64,000 nucleotides of DNA. It comes from Undaria pinnatifida. Its lineage: Eukaryota; Sar; Phaeophyceae; Laminariales; Alariaceae. The DNA lies in contig JABAKD010000021.1 of NCBI GenBank assembly GCA_012845835.1, positions 2,989,706 to 3,053,705 of the forward strand, given 5' to 3'. The notes under the pieces are model-generated. The model made no database searches, had not been told where the DNA came from, and worked only from the letters and a program-made list of their open reading frames with translations. Shown here piece by piece: positions 44,001-56,000 of this stretch. Numbering within the stretch: the stretch's first letter is position 1; every line of letters begins with the position of its first letter. Made by a program: the position numbers and the translations under genes.

Positions 44001-47000
44001 GACGGAGCAGGGGGGTGGGGGGAGTTTCGGTGGTTGTGGCGGTATAGTTCCTTTGTTTTTTTACGAAAGTATATATTGTGCCAGGGTACGTACCTGATAT
44101 CTTTTTGGACACTCTTCGTTTTTTATTTTTTTTAATTCTTCATTCGTGGTTTCAAGGGCATGTGTCCCGCGCTTCGCACCACTTTTTGTTGTAGGTTTTT
44201 GGTCAAATTCCTGATTTCAAAACGTTTTCTTGTTTCCGACGTTTTTTGTTTCTTTTTTTTTTTTTTTTTTCACGTTCGTTACCTTGGCAGGGAATCGCGG
44301 AAGAAGCTGCGGTTCCCCCTCCGGCGCCCCAGCAGAAGAGGACCACGTCGTGGGCCGACATCGTTCGCCCTGAAGGGTTTCGCTCCTCCAACCCGAAGCC
44401 GACACCGTCCCTCGCTAAGGTCGGTCGTTTTTTGTTCGATTCGATCTTGAGAGTACTTACTTGACGCCTTGGCTGCTGGAACCCTTTTTGGGGACAAATT
44501 TACTCAAAATTAGTGTGGGGAGGGATTTTGGGGCTCTAAAGGCGCTAAGCAGGATCGTGGGCAGGAGGGAAGGATCGGCTAAGGGAAGGGGAGGAGGGGG
44601 GGGGGGAGGATTAAAGGTGTTTACTTTTCCCTCTCCACCGGAAGATAATAATGAAATAAAATATTAAGTTGCAGTTGGCTGAAGGAGGGAAAACGGGGGC
44701 AGGGGGGTTGGGTAGGGTCGAGGGAGGGAGAGAGGAGGGGAGGAACGAAGGAAGGGGAGAGAAAAATCACCTCTCGTCCGTGTCGCCACCTCCCGTATCC
44801 CATATTGCTTCGTATCTCCACCCCAACCTACCACCACTCGCCGCCGCCACTGTCTGTCTGTCACCCTCATGCGGATGCGCGTCTTTGGTCGTTTTGTGCA
44901 AACAGCTGGTTTTGTGCTTGTGCTGTTGCCGCGGCTGCTGCTTCTGCCATCGATGCTTTTGCTGATGTTGTTGTTGATGCTGCTGCTGCTGCGATCGCTG
45001 ATATTGCCGCCGTTGCTGCTGCTTTTGCGGCTGCTTCACCCCCCCCCGGCACCCACTCGCTGACACATCCTCCTGTGCATCACCCCTAAACCTTTTCCGT
45101 CTCCCAGAAGGGCGTGACCACCACCCGACCAGGCGCAGCATCGTCTTCAGCAGCTGCGGCGGCAGCAGCCGCTTCGAACGAGGTTACCGCTATGCTCAAC
45201 ACTCCCGGCGCTTTTCCCGCCCCGGGCGCCTACACGGGCGGTGGTGTAGGCTACAGCGGGCTTAGCGCCGGCCCGTTTTCATCGTCCCCCCCCCCCCCCC
45301 CCGCCACCGCCTCCGCCGCCGCAACCGTCGTCCTCGACCACGGCATCCTCTACTGGTAACACTCAACAGCACCAACATGGCCAACGCCAACCACACCACC
45401 ACCAACAACAACGCCACCACAACAACCACCAGAACCAACAGCAGCAGCAAGGTGGGGTTGGGGTTTCTGGTGGCGGTGGCATGTCCACCCCGAGCAATGG
45501 GGAGACTGTTGGGGCTGCGATGGCAGTTGGTATGGCTGGAGGCGTTGGGGGTGAAGACGGAAGCAGGGGACTGGGATCTACTGCTGACGGAGGCCAAGGC
45601 TCGGAGGGGTACGGTGTGAACTCTCAGCAGCAAGTTGGTGGCGGTGGCGGTGTTGGTGGGGGGGAGGGGGGGATGCAGGATGGGAGTGCTTTCAACCTAA
45701 ACGCGGGGATGATGAACGGGAGTGGGGTCGGCGTTGCGGCGGGGGGTGTCGCGAGCAATGGGTACAACAGCCTTCCCATGCAGCATCAAGTGGGAGGAGT
45801 TCACAACGGTGTAGGCGTGATGGGGGGTGGCGGCGGAGCGGGGATGATGGATGCTAACAATGTTAACAACGGGAGCAACGTGAATGGGGCTGGCGGAGGC
45901 GTCGGAGCCGGAGCAATGTTCCTAGGCAATTCCGGCCAGCAGCAGCAGCAGCAGCCGCAGCAGCAGCAGCAGCAGCACCTCCAGCAAAGCGGCGCTATGT
46001 TCGCCAACAACAACGCTTCCATGGTGGGAATGGGGACGCCGCAGTTCGGTCAGATGGTTGGAGGAGGCATGGCCGGGGGGGGAGTCGGGGGGGGGGTTGG
46101 CGGTGTCGGGTACTACAACAACAACGGAAACGCGTTTATGGGAGACCCTAATGGAGGCATGCAGGGAGGGTTTCAGGGGGTTTACGGTGGCGGTGGGGGA
46201 GTTGGAGGGGGGATGGGAGGCGGGGGGGGGGGGGTTCCGTGGTGGTCACTCGAATAGAGGGGCGTTTGGGAGACGAGGGAGGGGGGGGAGGGGCGGACGA
46301 GGAGGGGCGTGGAGCGGTGGCGGCAGCGGCAGTGGTAGTTTCAAGGGGCGGGGGGGAGGCGGGGGGAGGTTCGCAGGAAAAGGAGGACGTGGCGCCGGTG
46401 GTGGAATGCAGGTGGGAGTCAGCAGACGTTCATGTGTTTTTGTTTTTTTATTTGGACTTTCTCGAGACCTCTCCTTGCCAAACGAGGAGTAGTTGGCAAA
46501 CTTTGTTTTTGCGCGCGGTCAACTTTTGTTTTGGCGTCCTCTTTTGGATTGGGGAGCGGTGGGGTCGCCATGTGAATGCCGAGGCGGGGGGAGCAGGGTG
46601 GGGCAGGGGGGGGTGGGGCGTACTCATTTGTTGCTTGACTTGATATCATTTGACCATTGACCACGCATCCCTTTCGAGACGGCGCACCGTTCCTACCCCA
46701 AATAGAGACGCCTCCAACATTTTGGCGCTCCTTACGCTTCTTCAATATACTACATAAAAACTGTTGGCTTATCCTGTCCCCGTCCTGTTTCGCCGTCTTC
46801 GGCCACCATCTGTCTTCTAGGATGGCGACCGTTTTCTCGCTGCTCTCTCGTGTACCAAACTTTTCCAATACGTGTAATTTACTCATCTCCTCTAACGCAT
46901 CCCGTTGCTCCTTGTATATTTCACATTCTCCTACTAGGTGAGTCCTACTTGAATGTTATGCCACACGGGCACATATTTGTAGCCACGTCCTCCTCCCGAC

Positions 47001-50000
47001 TACTGGTATTTCTCTTTATTCTTTCTGGCAGGTCCAGGTTCCCTGCACGAAATCGCAGTCTCAGCTTTTTCGCGTAGTCCATTGGGCCGTGAAGGGACGT
47101 TTTCATCCCACGATCTTCCCTCAATCTCCTTTATATCTCAAAGTGCTTTTCCTCTTTCACCTTGTTTCTTAGCGCTTGCCTTTCTTCTATTCTTTCTTTT
47201 ACTTGTGTCTTGTACCCGCCAAATTTCTCTATAGACAGCACCCCTTCTTGGTCCTCCCCTGAATCCTTCCATATCTTCTGGACTACTTTATATCCCGTCT
47301 TATTCCAGCTCGCCCTTTTGTTATTTTCTCCCATACAGCCCTATCAACTATGGCTGGCAGCCTCTGTTCTGGCACATTATTTCCTTTGTGTTGCCATCTC
47401 AACTTTTTCACGTCTCTATTTTTCGCAAGTGGGTACGTTCCTATTAATAGTTCTGCTCTTAATACTGCTGTATTACTTGTTGTACTTGAGCATCCTGGTG
47501 TCTTTTTAGCTGCTGCTTTCATCTGCACTGTTTCTAGTTGTTTTTCGAACTTCGCGTTCCCTTCCCGTACTTCTCCTGCATACTCTAACGTTGGTACAAT
47601 CACATTATTCATAATATATTTTAAAATCCTAGTGTCAAGGTGCGAGTCTGTTAGGATCGCATCCATCTTGCCTACTTGTGATTTACCCTTTCCTGTTACA
47701 TTCGCTACGAATGTGTACATCCCAAGAGAAATTCTTTGAGAGCTCTACGCCAAGGTACGTATATTGGTCTACGATCGGTAGTTCATCTTCTCCCCACTTT
47801 CATTTGAAATTTACTGGATTCACCTTATCTTCGATACATACAACTACTGCTCATTTTTTCATGCTCGTTGTCACTACATTTCCTATTAGTATTGTACTCT
47901 ATTAATAGTACTTTCTCTGTTTCTTCGATCCTTCGTAGGCTTCTGATATCCCCACGAAATCATCCGCAAACATCAACTCCGATACGTATCTTCCCCCATC
48001 GTGACTCCTTGCTTTGCTGCTCCGACTGCTACTATAATATCATTCATATATACCTTGGATAGATTAAGCGAAAGTGTACATCCCTATGCCACTCCTTGTA
48101 AAACACGAACACGTTTCGTTATTTCCCCGTCCAGCATCATAGCACTTCTCGCACGTTCCGTCATGTTTTTCGTCATTCTCCACATATATCCTCTAATCCC
48201 AATTTCCCACATGTTTGTCCACAACCCATTCCTCCATGCTGTGTATAGGCCTTCTGTACATGTAGGAAGATTCAGTACGTCGTTAGCCCGGCGTCTTTGC
48301 TACCTTGAGTTTACCAAAGGTGTACACATGATGTACGCAACTACGATTTGACCAAATCTTGCTTGCCCTTCGCATATGTTTTCGTTCTATTCTTTCGTCC
48401 TATTTTTTCGTCCTTGGAGGTGGGGGGGGGGAGGGGGGAGTGTGTTAGCCGGCGTGTCCAGGTGGTGGGTACTTGTATTCGCGTTGGTTTTGTTTTGAGT
48501 GGGGTGTCGTTTTTTTGGGTAGTAAAATGGGGCGTTGATTTTCGGTTTCCACTCTTTAGTTTCGCTGCGTTTTTTTTTCTTGGGGGGGGGGGAGGTTTCA
48601 ACGTTGTGCTTTTGGTGCGTTGTAATTTTGCTGCAGTAGGTGGAACCGCCCGAAAATATGTTTTGGTTTTGAAGGTGACGTCGAGCGCATGTACCGTGAA
48701 GAGGCAATTGGAGGGTCGAAAGGTCCACGTTTGGAGTTGTTAGCGGGACAGGTGCCCGGCCTCTCCTGGAACGGGTCGGAATTTGCGCTAGTTCGGTGGC
48801 AAAAGTCTTACTCCCAGTATGCCGAAGAGCGAAGAGCTATTCGTTCGACCGCGCTACTGCTGTGCGGCCACAGGGTAGTTATTTCGCTCTTGTCCCAAAG
48901 CCACAAGACAGACGTTAGAGGCTAGTTGGGCTCGTTTTCATATAGCGTCATGGAGGAGTGGTGGGTGGGGTGTTTGTGCGCTCCTCGCTCCTTATGCTTT
49001 GCGGTCCCAACTCGGTCCCCTCTCCGACGCTTTAGCTCTTGCTGCCCTCCTGCTGTGGTATACACGCGTTGTACATACGGCAGCGGTTGATTCATTTGGT
49101 GTTGGTGTTGATGTTGGTGTTGTGTGGTGTTGGTGTTCTTGGTGTTGTTGTTGGTGGTGTTGGTGTTGCGGTTTGCTCTTTTTCTTGTGCCTGGCCTTGT
49201 TTTTGCCCGAATTGGAACTCAATGGTACAGCCGTCCATCCCATCCCTTTCTTCTATTCTGACACTATCTGCCATGGTGGGCTCTTTTTTTGCAATCTTGT
49301 TGTCCGTCGTTTCCAGAACGCAGGCGGTGCGTACAACGGAGGGGTAGGGGGGATGGGAAACAATGTCCCCGTGGAGGCGTTACAGGGCGACGGGTACGGC
49401 GGCAACGCCGGGATTTTTTTCCCACACGCTGCGGTCGCGCAGCAGCAGCAGCAACAGGCAATGATGCAGCAGGTATTGTTTGGTGCTGTACTAAAGATAA
49501 TGTGCTCGGCTGTAAAGATAATGTGCTGGGCAGTCTGTGAGCGCAGAGCTTGTATTTCTCAAGAAAGAACCGGCATATACAAGATATATTTTGCTTTATA
49601 GTGGTCTTGGCAAACATGCGGTTTGACGTTCTAGTTTGGTCCGGTCAAGGTCTCTTCAGATGTAATATACTGGTTCTAGTATGGACCGGTCCTTGTCCGT
49701 GACGGTTGTCGGTCAAAAGTCTAGAGTGCCGTCAACTGACATGTTTGCTTTTAGCTCTCTCTTTTTTTTTCACAAATAACGAAAGGGCGTCGACCCAAAC
49801 TATATCTACCCCTTAGGCCCGACCCTAGCCCCAACCCTAACCCAGACTAGGGCTATTAACCGAGCGCGGCTCAAAAGTCGAAACATATTTGGTACGTTAT
49901 CTTACATATTTTTATGAGTTGAAAACACCGTAAAGGCTACCGCAAATAATCGCCTTCCCCCCGTCCCCCGTCCCTATCCGCTACTGCCCTGCCCGCCGTT

Positions 50001-53000
50001 CTTACAACACAAACCCACCAGGCGTTTATGCCGCCCATGCCCGTCCAGCTTCCTGCACACTTGTCCTTGATCAACCCGGCCTCCTTCAACCCTGAGGAGG
50101 CTGCCACTGAAGGCTGTCGGTAAGTATCCGCTAATTGGTTTGCCGTCGTGTGCGTTTGCAGCGTTTTTTTTTTTCTGCGGTGAAAACCTTTGAGAACGAG
50201 ATCAACCCCTTACGTCAGTCTCAATTTCAACAGTGTCACAGGTTGTCACAAGTTTTTTTGACGCTTTTTATTGGGTATTTTACAACATTTCTTCCACCTT
50301 TTTTGTATTTGATCCTATTCGTTCAACATTTTTTTTCATATTTTTTCTTTCTCCCGGTTCTTCTCCTTGTGGGACATCCTTGCTCTTTTTTTTTTTTTTT
50401 TCAACTTTTTTGTTTTGGCTATACCCTATTCCCGCAGTTTCTTCGTGATAAAGACGTTCTCCGAGGATGACATCCACCGCTCCGTTAAGAACGGAATCTG
50501 GTCCGGGGCTGACAGCGGTAACCGGCGTCTCGACGCTGTTTGGATGGAGAGCGTTAGAAACAACAACGGCAAGGGGAAGGACAAGAAGGAAGGAAAGGGA
50601 GGAAGGGATAAGAAGGAAGGGAAGGACGGGAAGGATGCAAAGGAAATCAAGGAAGGGAAGGGAGGTAAGCTGGGCTGGACTTCTACTCGTACGCAGATTG
50701 TTTTTTTCATGGTGTTGGCTGGTTGTGCGTTGTGGTGCGCCAAGGAGTTGAAGGAGTCGAAGGAATGAGAGGGAGGAAGGGATAGCAAGGAAACGAGGGG
50801 TAGGATAAAAAGGAGGGACAAGGAGGAAAGGTACGCAAGGAAGTGGAGGAGGGGAAGGACGGGAAGAGTGAAAAGGGGTTACTGCTAGTGGGAAGGGAGG
50901 TGGACTGGAATAGGCATGGTCTATTTTTGGTAGGATTGGGCTTGTCTGGGAATGGGGCGTGTGTGGAGTGGTGTGTGCTGTTGGTGTTGTTGGTGTTGGT
51001 GTTGGTGGTGTTGGTGGTGGTGGTGTTGGTGTTGGTGGTGTTGGTGTTGGTGGTGTTGGTGTTATGCGGGTGTTGGTGTTTTGTGCTGTCGGTGTTGTTT
51101 CGGTGTAGATGTTGGTTTAGGTGTTGGCGTTGGCGTTGGTGGTCTTGCAGTTTGGGCGTTTCTGTTAAGGTGTTTCGCGGGTGTTGGTGGTGTTCTGGTC
51201 TCGTTAGTATTGTTCTTGTTCTTGTTCCTGTTTTTATTCCTGGTCCTGTTCTTGTTCTTGTTCTTGTTCTTGTTCTTGTTCTTGTTCTTGTTTCCGTTCT
51301 TTTCTTGTTTTGCAGTTACCCTTGGCCATGGGTTCTGTTGCCGATTTAAGTCGTGAAAGGTTTTGCGGTGTGTGCTTTTTCCCCTGCCTCGAGGCGTCAT
51401 TGTTTATTCCTGCTTCTTTTTTGACGTTGTCCAGGCAAGACGAATGCCGCGGCTGCCACCTCTACCTCCCCTCCCGCTGGCGACAACGCGGGAGGTACCG
51501 CGGCTACCGGAGATGGTGACACCCCTGCCGCCGGTGCCGGCGCCACTGACGCAACTGCTGCTTCTGGTGTCGCCGCAGAAACTTCCGCTGTGGGTGATGC
51601 CTCTTCTTCTGCTCCTCCTGCTGGTTCCCTTACAGCGGCGTCACCGGAATCGGTCGAGCCTGTTACTCCCGAGTCGGCCAAGGACGCTGCTACCGCCGCT
51701 ACTTCTTCGGCATCGACGGCGCCCTCGGTGCCATCGACGACAGCATCGACCTCCTCGAAGAAAAAGAAGAAGAAGAAATCGGGAAGCAAGGGCAACGTAG
51801 ATGTTGCAGCAGCACCAGCAGCACCAGCTAACGAGGCGGACGTAGCAGCTGCCGCTGCTAACAAAGAAACGGAAAAACGTTCTAGCGATTGTCAGCAGTC
51901 GGAGAAAGATACACCAGCCGTGAAGGGAGAAACAACCGCGGTTACTACTGTGGCCGCTACCGCTGCTGCCGTTACGGATTCTTCTGTTGATGCTCCATCC
52001 GAGAAGGCGGCATTGGCTGACTCTGCTGCGGCGGCATCCTCGAGCGGGGATGTCGCTGGAGGTAGCAGCAGCAGCTGTAGCGCGGGTGCGGTTGGGGCGA
52101 AGGATGTAGCGGGGGTGGCGGTGGAGGCGGGTTCGGGGGTGGGGTCGGGGATTGGAGGTGATGCTAATGCGGTAGACGATGACGCGTCTGAAGAGAGTGC
52201 GAAGACTGACAGGGATGGCGCGACGGAAGGGGATAACGTCGAGGAAGAAGTGGCGGCGGCTGCTGCGGCGGTAGCTGTGGCGGCGGCTGGTGGTGGTGGA
52301 GGAGGCAAGAAGGGCAGCGGCAAAAAGGGGGGGAGCGGCGCTTCTGCTACTACCGCTGCTGCTTCTGGTGGTGCTGGGGGGAGTGGTGGCGGGGAAGGTG
52401 CCTCGAAGCAGAAGGGCGGGAAAGGAAAAGGTGTCGCTGGTTCGGCCTCAGCTACCGCTACCGCCGGCTCTACAGCGTCGACTGCGGCTGCGGGCGCAGT
52501 GAAGACTTCGACGACCCCTAAAGGGGCTGCCGCTGCCTCCGGTGACAAGACGAAGGGCAAGCAGACCAACAATGGCGTGGAAAAGGGGGGGAAGGGGGCC
52601 GCTGGGAAATCTGCTGGGGCGGGAGCGGTTGTACCAGCAACGGCGGCGGGCGGAGGGGGTGCGGGGAAGTCTGGTGGCCGGAAGAAGAAGCCACCCGTGT
52701 TCTTGTTCTTTTCGGTGCACCAGTCGGCACAATTCTGCGGCGTGGCGCAGCTGATGGGACCGCTCAATGTCGGCGGGAAGAAGGTAACAACGCCTCACTG
52801 GTGTCGTGAATTCCTGTTGATGGTAATGTGTATTTTTTTTCATCTTGTGTCGAGCGAGGTAACAACGTCTCCACGCTTTTGTGAACCCCTTATGGTTTTT
52901 ATGAGAGGAATTGCTCTTGTGTTTTTCCACGCGCATGCGAGCTTATATTTTTCTCCGTTCCAAACACCAGGCTCCATGTTTTCCTGACGGGGCTTGGTTT

Positions 53001-56000
53001 GATGTTACGGTTTTCGGAAGTTTGGCGGGGGAGAACGGGGCGACTCGTTGCTTGGCGTCGGCGGACGCAGTAAACATTGTTAGAATCTTGTGCCAGATGG
53101 CCAAGGAGTAGTCCGCACGTGCCCCCCTCCCCTCGCTGGTGTGCCAGGCTGAAAGCACTGTCGATAATCAAACACGGTAAGAGTAGACAGATCCGTTTCA
53201 AGGATTCTTCCGCTAGTATATGGCCAGAGCGGTAGTTTTCGGGGCGAATACGATACGGTTTTATTTTGGTTTGAGCGAACGCGAGTTACTCCCCGCCACA
53301 GAACAGATATTTTTTTGGAGGTGACTGATGCCGGTTTTGCGATCGCCCGCCGCGGACCCGAATCGACTGACCGGAAACAACGATTTTGCTCTGGTAGTGC
53401 TTTTGCGCTCTCCCCGCCCCCGCGTCCCGTCCCTGTTCTTACGACTAGTTATGGTTGAATTGAGTACACTCCGTCGTTGTCGTCGTCGTTTCGGCTTTTC
53501 GGCCCCTCGTCTCTTGGGCATGTCAGGGTCGTGCTTACTGGGCGCGCTTGCGGGCGACGTTAATCTGTGTGTACAATATACAAGTGATCTGTTTTCGTAG
53601 TTTGAAGTGTGTATATGATCGCTTATCGTACCCCTTTTTCTCCCTCTCGGGTCTCCCGCGATTGGTATCGCCCCTTGAATTGTGTTGTCTCGGGGCTTCT
53701 GCCAGGGTCGTCATTTCCAGGAGCGCTGGAGAACCCATTTCCCGGTGAAGTGGATTTTCGCGAAGGACCTCCCGAACCGGCAGCTGCAGCACATCACCAT
53801 CCCCAACAGCAACAAGCCTGTTGCTGCTTGCAAGGACGCGCAGGTGGGTGGGGACTGGGAAGCATGCGAGCTTTGGTAGAAGACGGCGGTTTGAATGATC
53901 TGGTGATCGACCGCCTCGGTGCACCTCCCTTTTTCTTGTCTTTTTCTTCATGCCGTTTATTTTCCTCGCGCTATGATACTCCCGCGCTCCCTCCCAGTAG
54001 TAACTCAGATCCTGGGTCACATAGCGGGCCCTCCCCCCCCCCTCCCCACTACTGCTGTACGTGCCTTCATTTTTATCGCGAGAAGATGTCAGCATTTTCT
54101 TCCCTCGTCTGGACTCGCGTCGGATTGCGCCTATAGACTAAGCTATTAGTGGCAGCATCAGCACCTCGTGCTCTTCTTTACGAGTTAACCCTTTTAGAAC
54201 TGAACCCACCTTTCTCGGGTAACACACTTGAAAATAGTGTGGGGAAAAAAAACAGTCCTCAAGGAGTTAAAACACCTTTTTCTACAGCTGTGAGATCGAG
54301 GATTTCGTCGAAACTCATGTTTTTTTTTTATCTGTGTGATACTCCGATCGCGCGAGTTAAGGGAGCGGCGGGGGGGAAGGTGGGGGGGGGGGGGGGGGGG
54401 GGGTACTCATTTGTTGCTTGCCTTGGTCATTTTGAACATTGACCACGCATCCCTTTCGAGACGGAGCACCGTTCCTACTCCTAATACAGACACCCCCAAC
54501 ATTTGGGCGCTCGTCACGCTTCTTCCATATGCCACATAGAAACTGTTTGCTTATCCTGTTCCCGTCCTGTTTCGCCGTCTGCGGCCACCATCTATTTCCT
54601 AGGATAGCGGTCGTTTTCCCGCTGCTATCTAGTCTACCAAACTCTTCCATGTCACAGACGTCTAATTTCCTCATCTCCTCTAACGCATCCCGTTCCTCCT
54701 TGTATATTTCACACTCTACTATGTGAGTCCTACTCTGTATTGTTGTGCCACACGGTCACATATTTGTAGCCACGTCCTCCTCCCGACTACTGGTATATCT
54801 CTTTCTTCTTTCTGGTAGGTCCAGGTACCCTACACGACATCGCAGTTTCAGCTTGTTCGCGTAGTCCATTGCACCGTGCAAATACTAAAATTCGTCGAAC
54901 TCACGGCTGACGTCCTTGAAATTTGTTTATAAAATACGTTTTCATCCCAATATCTATCCTCAACCCTCCGCATGTCTGTTAAATGCTTCTCCTCTTGCAC
55001 CTTGTTTCTTAGTGCTTGCCTTTCCCTTTCTTGTATTGTTTCTTTTACTTTTGTCTTGTACCCGCCAAACTTCTCTGTCGACAGTACCTCTTCTTGGTCT
55101 CCCCCTAAATCCTTCCATAATTTTTATGACTACGTTATCCCATCTTATTCCACCTCGCCCTTTTGTTTTTTTCTCCCATCCAGCATCATCAACTATGCCC
55201 TTGTGTTATTTTCTCGAGATATAGCATCATCAACCATGGCTGGCAACCTCTTTGCTGGCATATTCTTTACTTCATATTGCCATCTCAACTTTCTCACGTG
55301 TCTATTTGTTCAAGTGGGTGCATTCCTAGCTCTGCGTGTTTCGGGGGGGGGGGGGTGATATTTCGTCATGAAAGCTATACCGTAGTTTGGTGACCCCCCC
55401 CTATTAATAGTGCTAGCTAGTACCAGGATATTGTGCCTCATCAGGAGTTCCACACTTTACCGGGGACGAAAATTGGAAACAAGTTAGCAGAGTACAAAAA
55501 TCCATAACTGCAATTCGTTCTAATTTTTCTTATTTCGAACGAATGCATGCTTTCGTGTCCCCTTATGTTGGCGGTACGTGTTGCGAAAGCTGGCAGCAAC
55601 ACAATGTCTTGCAAACAATGTTTTGCGTCTTGATAAGCTGGTTGTACATATTTCATTAAATTGTTTCTAATATGTGTTAGCTGTGAGTTTATGCAGTTGT
55701 GCAGTTTGCGGCGTGACGGGCAATTACCCGCAACTAAGTCAGCCCAACACAAGTAACTGAAAATTTTGCTGTAACTAGTTATGTGAGACGGTTGGATCTG
55801 GTTCCTGTTTTCGGTTATTGCCCGAGGAAAACATGGCGGTTATTTGAACATACTGTAGATTTCTTTGCGACGATATTACCATTTCTCAAAAATCGGATTT
55901 GTCAGTCGAAAACTACCTTTTTCGACTGAAGCCCAACTCGGGCATTCGTACACAGTCGAAACAACTTTTTTCGATTGAGTTTTCCGACTGGCGGATCTGG

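Noticed and set aside
49838-49855. AACCCTAACCC as an interstitial telomere repeat
   Set aside because: Fewer than three imperfect units; too short to differ from chance.
50843-51356. Val/Leu/Trp/Cys-rich frames over 50.8-51.4 kb
   Set aside because: They are GTTGGT and GTTCTT microsatellites within an intron fixed by the phases of exons 9 and 10.
51892-52767. 291-codon minus-strand frame opposite exon 10
   Set aside because: Antisense shadow of the Ala/Gly-rich YTHDF exon; the sense strand carries the YTH motif and fitting splice sites.
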